This document shows positions 37,963 to 46,532 of a stretch of DNA of 64,000 bases, piece by piece. This DNA comes from Streptacidiphilus sp. P02-A3a. GTDB lineage: Bacteria > Actinomycetota > Actinomycetes > Streptomycetales > Streptomycetaceae. Below the pieces are notes generated by a model. The model did no database searches, was not told the DNA's origin, and saw only the letters and a list, made by a program, of their open reading frames with translations. Positions within the stretch are counted from its first letter, which is position 1; every line of letters begins with the position of its first letter. The position numbers were made by a program, and so were the translations under genes. The stretch is taken from NCBI RefSeq assembly GCF_014084105.1, contig NZ_CP048289.1, forward strand, positions 8,007,922-8,071,921, given 5' to 3'.

Positions 37963-40900
37963 GTGCGGGGCTACGACGGCTACGAGGTTGACGATCACCT
38001 CTCCAAGTTCGAGGCCGAGATGGATCGGCTGCGAACGGAGCGGGAGAAGGCCGTCACGCATGCCGAAGACCTCGCCTACCAGGTAGAGGTCCTGCGGGCG
38101 AAGCTGCACGAGGCGCGGCGTCAGCTCGCCCAGCCGCGCGCCTTCGACTCCGTCGCCGGGCAGGCCGAACAGATCCTCCGCAACGCCGAGATGCAGGCCG
38201 AGCAGCTCCGCGCGGACGCCGAGCGGATGCGTCTGGAAGCCCAGAACATCACCCAGCGGGTGATGCAGGAGGCCGCCGAGCGCAGCGCCCGGCTCCAGGC
38301 CGAGTGGCAGGCCGAGGCCGACAACCGGCGTCGCCACCTGGAGGCCGAGCTCGCCGAGCTGCGCCGCAACGCCGAACGCCACGTCAACGAGAACGTCTCC
38401 TGGGCCGAGCAGGCCCGGGTCGGCACCGAGGAGCAGGCCCGCCGGGTCCTGGACGAGTCCCGGGCCGAGGCCGAGCGGGTGCTCGCGGTCGCCAGGGCCG
38501 AGGCCATGGCCGTCTCCGAGCAGGCCACCTCGCAGGTCGCGGCGGACGTCGAGTCCACCCGGGCCGAGGCCGACCAGGTCCTCCAGCGGGCCCGGACCGA
38601 GGCCGAGCGGCTGCTGACGGCCGCCGCCGCGCAGGCCCAGGCCGCCGACGAGCGCGCCGAGCGGGTGAAGCGCACCGCCCACAGCGAGGCCGGGGAGCAG
38701 CTCCAGCAGGCCCGGAGCGAGATCGACGAGCTGCGCCGCACCGCCGAGGAGTCCCGGGCCGCGGCCGAGCGGGAACGCGCCGAGCTGGCCGCCGCCGCCG
38801 AGCGCTACCGCCGCGAGTCGGAGGAGCTGCGCGCCGCCGCCGAGCAGGCCGCCGAGGAGCTGCGGGCGGACTCCGAGGCCGCCGCCACCAAGCGGCTGTC
38901 CGACGCCGAGGCGGCGGGCGACCAGCGCGCGGCCACGGCCCGGGCCGAGGTGGCCCGGATGGTCGCCGCCGCCACCAAGGAGGCCGAGCAGCTGCGGGCC
39001 GAGGCCCAGCAGCTGCTGGAGGAGGCCGAGGCCCAGGTCGAGCAGCTGCGCGCGGAGGCCGTCGAGGCGGGCCGGACCGAGGGCGCGGCCAACGCCACGG
39101 TGCACCTGGCGAAGGCCGCCCGCACCGCCGAGGACGTCATCGGCCGGGCCACCGAGGAGGCCGGGCAGCTGCGCGCCGCCGCCGCCGAGGAGGCGGAGCG
39201 GGTCCGCGCCGAGGCCAGGGCCGAGGTCGAGCGGCTGCGGGCGGAGAGCCGGGCGGCGGCCGAGCGGGCCCAGGGCAGCGCCCTGGACGAGATCCAGGCG
39301 CACCAGGACGAGGCCGCGCGGCTGCGGGCCGAGGCCGAGGAGCACCGCGCCGAGGCCGCCACCGAGGCCGAGCGGATCCGCGCGGACGCGCGCCGCCAGG
39401 CCATAACGCAGATCGAGGAGGCCGCCCGGACCGCCGAGGAACTGCTGATCCGGGCCAAGGCCGACGCGGACGAGCTGCGCGGCGGTGCCGCCGTGGAGCT
39501 GGCGAAGCTGCGTGAGCGGACCAACGAGCAGGCCGCCGAGGTGCAGAACCGGGCCGAGGCGGTCCTGGCCCGGGCCCGGGCCGAGGCCGAGCGGCTGCGC
39601 GGCGAGGCGGAGACCGAACTGGCCGAGGCCAGGCAGCGGCAGGCCGAGGCGGAGACCGAGCACCGCGAGCGGATCGCCGAGAACGAGCGGGCCACCGCCG
39701 AGGCGGCCGAGCAGGCGGCGGCGGAGCTGTTGGCGCTGGCCGAGAACGAGACCGCGGAGCTGCGGGCGCGGGCCGCCCAGGAACGCGACGAGGTGCTGCG
39801 GGCGGCCGAGCAGCTGGCGGCGACCCGGGTCGAGGAGGCGTCGGCGGCCGCCGCGCAGCTCCAGGAGCAGGCCCGCGAGCAGCACGCCCGGGCGGTCGCC
39901 GAGGCCGAGCGGCTGGAGGAGGAGTCCCGGCAGGCGTACGCCGGGGCCGCCGAGGAGCTGGAGCGGCACCGGGCCCAGGCGGAGCGCGACGAGGCCGCCG
40001 CCGCCGAGGCCAGGAGCACGGCCGAGGCCCACGCGGCGGAGCTGCGGGAGCAGGTCGCGGCCGAGGTCTCCGCCCTGCGCGCGGACACCACCGACGAGTT
40101 GGAGCGGCTGCGGGCCGAGACCCAGGCGCAGGCCGCCGAGCGGATCGCCGAACTCGACCGACGGCAGCGCCAGGCCGAACAGGAGCACGCCGAACTCCTC
40201 GCCGCCGCCCAGGACGAAGCCACCCGGCTGCGCGCCGAGGCCGCCACCGAGACCGAGGCACTGCGCGCCGACACCGAACAGGCCGCCGCCCAACTCCGCG
40301 CCGACACCGAAGCCCAGGCCGCCGAACACCTCGCCGAACTCGACCGACGGCAGCGCCAGGCCGAACAGGAGCACGCCGAACTCCTCGCCGCCGCCCAGGA
40401 CCAGGCCACCCGGCTGCGCACCGAGGCCGAGCAGGCGGCCGGTCGGCTCCAGGCCGAGACCCAGGCCGAGGCGGTTCGGCTGCGGACCGAGGCGGAGGCC
40501 GACGCGGCCCGGGTCCGGGCCGGGAGCGAGGCGGACGCCGCCGAGCGGATCGCCGAGCTGGAGCGGCAGCGGGTGCTGGACGAGGCCGCCGCCGAGGCCG
40601 AGCTCGCCGAGGCCCAGCGGCTGCGCGGCGACGCCGCCGAGGAGCTGCGGACCGCCCAGGCCGAGGCTCGGACCATCGCCGAGAGCGCCGAGCGTGAGGC
40701 GCGCCAGGTACGCGAGTTGGCGACCACCGAGGCCGCCCGGGTGCGGGCCGAGGCGGAGGCGTCCGCGATCAGCTCGATCGCGGCGGCCGAGGACGAGGCG
40801 GCGGAGGTCCGCCAGTCCGTCGCCGGGATGCACGAAGCCGCCGAGGCGCAGACCACCCAGCTGCGGGCGGACGCCGAGCGCGACGCGGCGCAGATCCGGG

Positions 40901-42516
40901 CCAAGGCCGAGGAGCACGCGGCGCAGGTCCGCGACAGTGTCGCCACCGAGGCCGGGCAGGTCCGGGATCTGGCCACGACCGAGGCCGCGCGGCTGCGGGC
41001 CGAGGCCGAGCGCACGCTGGCCGAGGCCGAGGCCGAGGCGGCGTCGGTGCGGGCGGCCGCCACCGCCGCGGCCGAGGCGCTGCGCTCCGAGACCGAGCAG
41101 GGCGCCCAGGCGCTGACCGCGCAGGCCCAGGCGGTCCGCGCGGCGGCGGGCGAGGACGCGCGGCGGGTCGCCGCCGAGGCCGCCGCCGCCGCCGAGGCGC
41201 TGCGGGCGGAGACCGAGCGGGCCGCGGCGCGGCTGCGGGCGGAGACCCAGGCCGCGGCCGGGGCGCTGCTGGCCGAGGCCGAGGCGGACGCCGGGCAGCT
41301 GCGGGCGCGGGCCCAGGCGGTGCGCACCGCGGCGGGCGAGGACGCCGAGCGGATCGCCGCCGAGGCGAACACCGCCGCCGACGCGCTGCGGGCCGAGGCG
41401 GAGACCGAGGCCGCACGGCTGCGCAAGGAGGCCGGGGCGGTCCGGATCGCCGCCGCCGAGCTGGCCGAGCAGATCACCACCGAGGCAGAGACCGCCGCGC
41501 TGGCGACCACCGCCGCCGCCGAGGAGCAGGCCGACGCGATGGTGTCGGCGGCCCGCAAGGAGGCCGAGCGGCTGGTCACCGAGGGCGCGGCGGAGGGCGC
41601 GGCGCTGGTCGAGCAGGCCCGCAAGGACGCCGACGTGATGCTGGTGGAGGCCCGCCGGGACTCCACCGCGATCCGCGAGCGCGCCGAGGAGCTGCGGGAC
41701 CGCACCGAGGCGGAGACCACGGCGCTGCACGAGCGGGCCCGCAAGGAGTCCGCGGAGGCGATGAAGGCCGCCGGGGAGCGGGTCGACAAGCTGGTGTCGG
41801 CCGCGACCGAGCAGGTCGACGACGTCCGGCGGGAGGCCGCGCTGGCCCTGGGCGAGGCCCAGGAGCGCGCGGCCCGACTGGTCGCCGACGCCGAGGAGAA
41901 GGCCGGCGACCTGCTCGCCAAGGCCGAACAGGAGGCTGCGCAGACGCAGTCGGATGCTTCGACGGAGGCGAGCCGGGTCCGGATCGCCGCCGTGCGGAAG
42001 GCGGAAGGGCTGCTCAAGGAGGCCGAGCAGAAGCTCGCCGACCACACCGCCAAGGGGACGGCCCTGCGGGCCGCGGCGGAGGAGCAGTTGAAAACCGCGA
42101 AGGAGGAGGCGGAGCAGCTGCGCGCGGCGTCCGCCGAAGCGGCGGAGCGGATCCGCAGGGAGGCCGTCCAGGCCGCCGAGGCCGAGCTGACCCGGGCCCG
42201 TGAGGAAGCCGAGCAGCTCACCGACGAGGCCCTGAACGAGGCTCAGCGGATCACCGAGGAGGGACGTCGTGACCTCGACGAACTCGTCAACCGCCGCAAG
42301 GACATCAACACCGAGATCGCCCGGGTGCAGGACGTGCTGCAAGCGCTGGAGTCCTTCGAGGCTCCGTCAGGCAGCTCCTCGGGCAAGAACAGCGGGGCCA
42401 ACGGGGGCACCGGAGGCAACCGCCCAGGCGGCGGTCGGGGCAGCGCCCCGGCGGGCGTCGGCGCGGGGTCCACTCGTGCGGGTGGCAAACGCAGTGACAC
42501 CGCACCACCCGATTGA
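37963..42516 (+). CDS. scy: Scy, giant coiled-coil polarity protein (often called cellulose-binding protein)
   Basis: Organises the tip-growth complex (polarisome) of hyphae with DivIVA and FilP. The ~1517-aa product is nearly all Ala/Glu/Arg-rich coiled coil. The N-terminus RGYDGYEVDDHLSKFEAEMD resembles the first DivIVA motif and is followed by a heptad region (REKAVTHAEDLAYQVEVLRA). From about residue 150 onward, repeated AEAERLRAEAE-type blocks show longer periodicity, as described for Scy. The C-terminal helix AEQLTDEALNEAQRITEEGR ends in a Gly/Ser/Asn-rich disordered tail. It is longer than the ~1326 aa of S. coelicolor Scy. The start is uncertain: GTG at 37963 matches the conserved beginning; GTG at 37927 adds 12 residues. 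filP follows after 112 nt. Confidence 0.93.
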   Translation: MRGYDGYEVDDHLSKFEAEMDRLRTEREKAVTHAEDLAYQVEVLRAKLHEARRQLAQPRAFDSVAGQAEQILRNAEMQAEQLRADAERMRLEAQNITQRVMQEAAERSARLQAEWQAEADNRRRHLEAELAELRRNAERHVNENVSWAEQARVGTEEQARRVLDESRAEAERVLAVARAEAMAVSEQATSQVAADVESTRAEADQVLQRARTEAERLLTAAAAQAQAADERAERVKRTAHSEAGEQLQQARSEIDELRRTAEESRAAAERERAELAAAAERYRRESEELRAAAEQAAEELRADSEAAATKRLSDAEAAGDQRAATARAEVARMVAAATKEAEQLRAEAQQLLEEAEAQVEQLRAEAVEAGRTEGAANATVHLAKAARTAEDVIGRATEEAGQLRAAAAEEAERVRAEARAEVERLRAESRAAAERAQGSALDEIQAHQDEAARLRAEAEEHRAEAATEAERIRADARRQAITQIEEAARTAEELLIRAKADADELRGGAAVELAKLRERTNEQAAEVQNRAEAVLARARAEAERLRGEAETELAEARQRQAEAETEHRERIAENERATAEAAEQAAAELLALAENETAELRARAAQERDEVLRAAEQLAATRVEEASAAAAQLQEQAREQHARAVAEAERLEEESRQAYAGAAEELERHRAQAERDEAAAAEARSTAEAHAAELREQVAAEVSALRADTTDELERLRAETQAQAAERIAELDRRQRQAEQEHAELLAAAQDEATRLRAEAATETEALRADTEQAAAQLRADTEAQAAEHLAELDRRQRQAEQEHAELLAAAQDQATRLRTEAEQAAGRLQAETQAEAVRLRTEAEADAARVRAGSEADAAERIAELERQRVLDEAAAEAELAEAQRLRGDAAEELRTAQAEARTIAESAEREARQVRELATTEAARVRAEAEASAISSIAAAEDEAAEVRQSVAGMHEAAEAQTTQLRADAERDAAQIRAKAEEHAAQVRDSVATEAGQVRDLATTEAARLRAEAERTLAEAEAEAASVRAAATAAAEALRSETEQGAQALTAQAQAVRAAAGEDARRVAAEAAAAAEALRAETERAAARLRAETQAAAGALLAEAEADAGQLRARAQAVRTAAGEDAERIAAEANTAADALRAEAETEAARLRKEAGAVRIAAAELAEQITTEAETAALATTAAAEEQADAMVSAARKEAERLVTEGAAEGAALVEQARKDADVMLVEARRDSTAIRERAEELRDRTEAETTALHERARKESAEAMKAAGERVDKLVSAATEQVDDVRREAALALGEAQERAARLVADAEEKAGDLLAKAEQEAAQTQSDASTEASRVRIAAVRKAEGLLKEAEQKLADHTAKGTALRAAAEEQLKTAKEEAEQLRAASAEAAERIRREAVQAAEAELTRAREEAEQLTDEALNEAQRITEEGRRDLDELVNRRKDINTEIARVQDVLQALESFEAPSGSSSGKNSGANGGTGGNRPGGGRGSAPAGVGAGSTRAGGKRSDTAPPD
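40145..40215 (+). repeat. 71-bp exact direct repeat in scy, copy 1
   Basis: Identical to 40331-40401 over 71 bp, offset 186 nt (62 codons). Encodes AELDRRQRQAEQEHAELLAA and flanks. The identity at wobble positions marks a recent duplication or gene conversion inside the coiled coil. Confidence 0.9.
40331..40401 (+). repeat. 71-bp exact direct repeat in scy, copy 2
   Basis: Second copy of the exact repeat at 40145-40215. The unit between copies preserves frame, so unequal crossing-over would add or delete 62 residues of rod. Confidence 0.9.
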
Positions 42517-42628
42517 GCGGTCATTCTCCACTCATCATCGCCTTTCGGCCGATGACACTCCGAATCCGTGCCAGGATTCGCCCTATCACCTCTAAACCTC
42601 ACCGGGCATACGACAGGAACCGAACCCC

Positions 42629-43561
42629 ATGAGCGATCCACACTCTCCGCACGGCTTCGACACCGTGCGCCGTGGGTACGAGCGTGCTCAGGTCGACGAG
42701 CGCATCAGCAAGCTGATCGCAGACCGGGACAGCGCCCTCGCCCGCATCACCGCCCTTGAGAAGCGGATCGAGGAGCTCCACCTCGAAACCCAGAACGCGC
42801 AGGCCCAGGTCACCGACGCGGAGCCCTCGTACGCCGGGCTCGGTGCCCGGGTCGAGAAGATCCTGCGCCTGGCCGAGGAAGAGGCCAAGGACCTTCGCGA
42901 GGAGGCCCGTCGGGCCGCCGAGCAGCACCGCGAGCTGGCCGAGGCCGCCGCCCAGCAGGTCCGCAGCGAGGCCGAGTCCTACGCGAAGGACCGCAAGGCC
43001 AAGGCCGAGGACGAGGGCCAGCTCATCGTCGAGAAGGCGAAGAGCGACTCCACCCAGCTGCGGGCCGAGGCGACCAAGGACGCCCAGACCAAGCGCGAGG
43101 AGGCGGACGCCCTCTTCGAGGAGACCCGCACCAAGGCCTCGCAGGCCGCGCACGACTTCGAGACCAACCTGGCGAAGCGCCGCGAGCAGTCCGAGCGCGA
43201 CCTGGCGGCCCGTCAGGCCAAGGCCGAGAAGCGCCTCGCGGAGATCGAGCACCGCGCCGAGCAGCTGCGCCTTGAGGCCGAGAAGCTGCGGACCGACGCC
43301 GAGCGTCGCGCCCGCCAGACGGTCGAGACCGCGCAGCGCCAGTCCGAGGACATCGTCGCGGACGCCAACGCCAAGGCCGACCGGATCCGCAGCGAGTCCG
43401 AGCGCGAGCTGGCCGCCCTGACGAACCGTCGGGACAGCATCAACGCGCAGCTGACCAACGTCCGCGAGATGCTGGCCACGCTGACCGGCGCGGCCGTCGC
43501 GGCCGCCTCGCTGCCGGACGACGACATCACCCGCGGCGTGCCCGCGCAGCAGTCGCGCTGA
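42629..43561 (+). CDS. filP: FilP, intermediate-filament-like coiled-coil protein
   Basis: Forms filament networks behind hyphal tips that stiffen the hypha and interact with DivIVA and Scy. The 310-aa length equals that of S. coelicolor FilP. The N-terminus SPHGFDTVRRGYERAQVDER carries the DivIVA-like RGY...VD motif, followed by a short coiled coil, a linker around residues 65-75 (TDAEPSYAGLGARV) and a long rod (AEEEAKDLREEARRAAEQHR onward) ending near ALTNRRDSINAQLTNVREML. The small acidic tail SLPDDDITRGVPAQQSR is typical. ATG start inside a short AT-richer gap after scy; separate promoter likely. A two-level terminator follows. Confidence 0.94.
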   Translation: MSDPHSPHGFDTVRRGYERAQVDERISKLIADRDSALARITALEKRIEELHLETQNAQAQVTDAEPSYAGLGARVEKILRLAEEEAKDLREEARRAAEQHRELAEAAAQQVRSEAESYAKDRKAKAEDEGQLIVEKAKSDSTQLRAEATKDAQTKREEADALFEETRTKASQAAHDFETNLAKRREQSERDLAARQAKAEKRLAEIEHRAEQLRLEAEKLRTDAERRARQTVETAQRQSEDIVADANAKADRIRSESERELAALTNRRDSINAQLTNVREMLATLTGAAVAAASLPDDDITRGVPAQQSR

Positions 43562-43630
43562 CGCTCGGTCCTGTCGCGGGCCCCTGACTGAGGGGCACGG
43601 CTCGCGGACCCTGCCCGGTGCATCCGCCGC

Positions 43631-43671
43631 AGGCCCCGTTCCCCGCCCGCCAGGGCGCGGGGCCGGGGCCT
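43631..43671. terminator. Terminator between filP and the convergent hydrolase gene
   Basis: Outer stem aggccccg/cggggcct (43631-43638, 43664-43671) and inner ccccgc/gcgggg (43641-43646, 43657-43662). It probably serves both convergent genes. Confidence 0.75.
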
Positions 43672-43715
43672 TCGGCATGCCTCCACCTCGGTGGGCGGCC
43701 CGGTGGGCGGCCCGG

Positions 43716-44525
43716 CTAGCCGGCCACCCGGTCCAGCAGTCGGCGCACGGCCGCGTTGAAGGCGGCCGGGGCCTCCATCGCCGAGAGGTGGCCGACGCCG
43801 GGCAGCACGGTCAGCTCCGCGTGCGGCAGCGCCGCCGCCATCGCCCGGGCCTCGGCGACCGGGGTGATCAGGTCCTCGTCGCCGACCAGGACCAGCGCCG
43901 GGACCTCCACCCCGGCCAGTACCGGCAGGCTGTCGCCGCGCGCCGCCATCGCCCGCTGCATCCAGGCGACGGACTGCGGCGCGGCCTGCTCCATCAGTCC
44001 CCGCACCCGGTCCACCAGCCGCGGCTCGCGCGCGGCGCTGCTCGCGCCCAGCAGCGGCGACGGCAGTTGCTCGTCCACCAGCAGCCGGACGCTGTCCCTG
44101 GCCAGGACCGCCCGGGCGATCCGCTCGCGGTTGGCCGCCTGCTGCTCGGTGTCGGCGCCGGCCTTGGTGTCGGCCAGCAGCAGCCCGGCCAGCCGGGCCG
44201 GGTGGCGGCGGGCGAAGGCCATCGCCACGTAGCCGCCCAGGGAGAGCCCGCCGACCACGGCGCGGTCGATCCCGGCCCGGTCCAGCAGCAGCGCCAGGTC
44301 GTCGGCGAGCGGGTCGAGCGAGGGCCGGTCGGGTCCCAGCGCGGTGCCGCCGAAGCCGCGCAGGTCCACCGCCAGTACCCGGGCGCCGCCGCCGTCGGGT
44401 CCGGGCAGCTCGTCCAGCTGGGCCTGCCACATCCTGGCCGACAGCGGGAAGGCGTGCAGCAGCACCAGCGGCGTGCCGGAGCCCGACTCGTGGACGGAGA
44501 GGACGGAGAGCTCATCGGTCGTCAT
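43716..44525 (-). CDS. Alpha/beta-fold hydrolase
   Basis: A 269-aa hydrolase. The oxyanion loop LLHAFPLSARMWQAQL, strand-turn VLAVDLRGFGGT, nucleophile elbow GGLSLGGYVAMAFARRHP (Ser about residue 95), acid in VLVGDEDLITPVAEA and His in LPGVGHLSAMEAPAAF complete a Ser-Asp-His triad. The arrangement is closest to 3-oxoadipate enol-lactonase-like and related esterases, but the substrate cannot be assigned. No secretion signal, so it is cytosolic. ATG start. It is divergent from the first ABC transporter gene by about 100 nt and converges on filP. Confidence 0.85.
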   Translation of the reverse strand: MTTDELSVLSVHESGSGTPLVLLHAFPLSARMWQAQLDELPGPDGGGARVLAVDLRGFGGTALGPDRPSLDPLADDLALLLDRAGIDRAVVGGLSLGGYVAMAFARRHPARLAGLLLADTKAGADTEQQAANRERIARAVLARDSVRLLVDEQLPSPLLGASSAAREPRLVDRVRGLMEQAAPQSVAWMQRAMAARGDSLPVLAGVEVPALVLVGDEDLITPVAEARAMAAALPHAELTVLPGVGHLSAMEAPAAFNAAVRRLLDRVAG

Positions 44526-44622
44526 GCCGCCAGCCTAGGCACCCGGCTGATGCGTCTGCCGGGCACCGGCGGCTGGATTGACCTACCCTGGCGATTGGGT
44601 GTCCGGCTATCAGGGAGCGGCG

Positions 44623-45624
44623 ATGATCGAGGTCCACGAGCTGACGAAACGATACGGCGACACCCTGGCCGTGGACCGGCTGAGCTTCCAGGTGCCGCAG
44701 GGGGTGGTCACCGGCTTCCTCGGTCCGAACGGCGCGGGCAAGTCCACCACCATGCGGATGATGCTCGACCTGGACCGCCCCACCGCCGGTTCGGTCTCCA
44801 TCGACGGCAAGCAGTACAAGGACCTGAAGGAACCCCTCAAGCACATCGGTGCGCTGCTGGAGGCCAAGGCGGTGCACCCGGGCCGCAGCGCCTACAACCA
44901 CCTGCTGTGGCTGGCGCAGAGCAACCGGATCCCGACCAGCCGGGTGGACGAGGTGCTGGGCGCGGTCGGCCTGCGCGAGGTCGCCAAGCGCCGCAGCGGC
45001 GGCTTCTCGCTGGGCATGGGGCAGCGGCTCGGCATCGCCGCCGCGCTGCTCGGCGACCCCAAGGTGCTGATGTTCGACGAGCCGGTGAACGGGCTCGACC
45101 CGGAGGGGATCCTGTGGATCCGCAACCTGATGAAGGCGCTGGCGGACCAGGGCCGGACGGTCTTCGTCTCCTCGCACCTGATGAGCGAGATGGCGGTGAC
45201 CGCCGACCACCTGGTGGTGATCGGGCAGGGACGGCTGCTGGCCAACCTGTCGATGGACGACTTCATCGACCAGAACTCGCACAGCTTCGTCCGGGTCCGC
45301 ACCCCCGAGCCGGAGACGCTGCTGGACGCGCTGGCCACCGCCGGGCTGACGGCGCGTCCGTCGGCCGACTCGGCGCACGCGGGCGCGTACGAGGTACGGG
45401 ACGCCGACCCGGCGGTGATCGGCGACCTGGCGCAGGCACGCGGCATCGCGCTGCACGAACTCAGCCCGCAGCGGGCCTCGCTGGAGGAGGCCTTCATGCG
45501 GATGACCGCGGACTCGGTGGTGTACCGCACCGGCGGCGACCAGGCGCCGCCGCCGGCGGCCCCCGGTCCGAACCCGGCGCCGTCACCGACCGCCTGGGGC
45601 ACCGACTGGAAGAAGGAGAACTGA
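44623..45624 (+). CDS. ABC-2 type exporter ATPase (pair 1)
   Basis: A 333-aa nucleotide-binding subunit of the DrrA/CcmA-like drug and polymer exporters. Walker A GFLGPNGAGKST, Q-loop region HIGALLEAKAVHPGRSAYNH, variant signature FSLGMGQRLGIAAALLGDP (instead of LSGGQ), Walker B VLMFDEPVNGLDPEG and switch His in VFVSSHLMSEMAVTADH are all present. A C-terminal regulatory stretch is followed by a Pro-rich tail (APPPAAPGPNPAPSPTAWG). ATG with GGGAG 5 nt upstream. The permease starts 1 nt after the stop, so this is a two-gene operon. A near-duplicate pair follows directly. The cargo is unknown. Confidence 0.93.
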   Translation: MIEVHELTKRYGDTLAVDRLSFQVPQGVVTGFLGPNGAGKSTTMRMMLDLDRPTAGSVSIDGKQYKDLKEPLKHIGALLEAKAVHPGRSAYNHLLWLAQSNRIPTSRVDEVLGAVGLREVAKRRSGGFSLGMGQRLGIAAALLGDPKVLMFDEPVNGLDPEGILWIRNLMKALADQGRTVFVSSHLMSEMAVTADHLVVIGQGRLLANLSMDDFIDQNSHSFVRVRTPEPETLLDALATAGLTARPSADSAHAGAYEVRDADPAVIGDLAQARGIALHELSPQRASLEEAFMRMTADSVVYRTGGDQAPPPAAPGPNPAPSPTAWGTDWKKEN

Positions 45625-45625
45625 G

Positions 45626-46393
45626 ATGGCGGGCACCGGAGCGGTCCTGCTCTCCGAGTGGACCAAGGTACGCACGGTCAGGTCCACCGTCATCACGCTG
45701 CTGATCACCTTCGTGGTGACCGTCGGCCTGGGCGCCGGGATCAGCGCGATCCAGAGCGCCCAGTGGCACTCCATGTCGGCCACCGACCGGGCGACCTTCG
45801 ACCCGACGTCCACCAGCTTCAGCGGGATCTCGCTCGGCCAGCTGTCGCTGATCGTGTTCGCGGTGCTGGTGGTCGGCAACGAGTACAGCACCGGGATGAT
45901 CCGGGCCACCCTGGCCGCGGTCCCCCGGCGGCGGACGCTGCTGCTGAGCAAGGCGGCGGTGACGCTGGCGCTGGTGCTGCCGGTGTCCCTGGTGACCAGT
46001 TTCACCAGCTTCTTCCTCGGTCAGGCGCTGCTGGGCAGCCACGGCACCTCGATCGGGGCGCCGCACGTGCTGCGGGCGGTGCTGGCGATGGCGGTCTACA
46101 TGACGCTGCTGGCGCTGATCTCGCTCGGCGTGTCCTTCATGCTGCGCAAGCCGGTGGCGTCGCTGGGGCTGCTGATGCCGTTCTTCTTCCTGATCGCGCC
46201 GATCCTGGGGGTCGTCCCCAAGGTGAAGACGGTGGCCCAGTACTTCCCCGACAACGCCGGGCAGCAGATGGTGCGGGTGATCGCGCAGAAGAACCCGCCG
46301 TTCGGGCCGCTGGAGGGCTTCTTCGTCGTCCTGGCCTGGACGGCGGCCTGCCTGCTCGGCGGGTACCTGCTGCTGCGCAACCGGGACGCCTGA
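45626..46393 (+). CDS. ABC-2 type exporter permease (pair 1)
   Basis: A 255-aa membrane subunit with six hydrophobic segments, including VITLLITFVVTVGLGAGISA, LSLIVFAVLVVGNEYSTGMI, TLALVLPVSLVTSFTSFFLG, AVLAMAVYMTLLALISLGVS, LMPFFFLIAPILGVV and FVVLAWTAACLLGGYLLLRN. The GNEYSTGMIRATLAAVPRRR loop is typical of this ABC-2 subfamily in actinobacteria. It begins LLSEWTKVRTVRSTVITLL, the same opening as the second permease (LASEWTKIRSVQSTMWTL), showing common origin. It should dimerise and pair with the upstream ATPase. Confidence 0.9.
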   Translation: MAGTGAVLLSEWTKVRTVRSTVITLLITFVVTVGLGAGISAIQSAQWHSMSATDRATFDPTSTSFSGISLGQLSLIVFAVLVVGNEYSTGMIRATLAAVPRRRTLLLSKAAVTLALVLPVSLVTSFTSFFLGQALLGSHGTSIGAPHVLRAVLAMAVYMTLLALISLGVSFMLRKPVASLGLLMPFFFLIAPILGVVPKVKTVAQYFPDNAGQQMVRVIAQKNPPFGPLEGFFVVLAWTAACLLGGYLLLRNRDA

Positions 46394-46532
46394 ACCCTCG
46401 TCTGACTCTACGACCCGCTCCCCGAGCGCCGGTTGCCCGTTCGCGCAGCACCGGCCGGGCGGGGTACCGGCGTGCTGCCCGCGCATGGTGGGATGACCGG
46501 ATCACTGGCCCGCGACGAAGGACAGCCCACGT

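Noticed and set aside
40145-40401. CRISPR-like or mobile repeat
   Set aside because: Only two copies, in frame within the scy coiled coil; it is a coding duplication.
37885-42342. A 1485-codon open frame antisense to scy, and a second of about 1138 codons in another frame
   Set aside because: The translations are Leu/Gly/Arg or Ser/Ala/Arg repeats mirroring the GC-rich Ala-Glu codons of scy. Scy is a recognised protein with proper N- and C-termini; the antisense frames have no known domain or start context.
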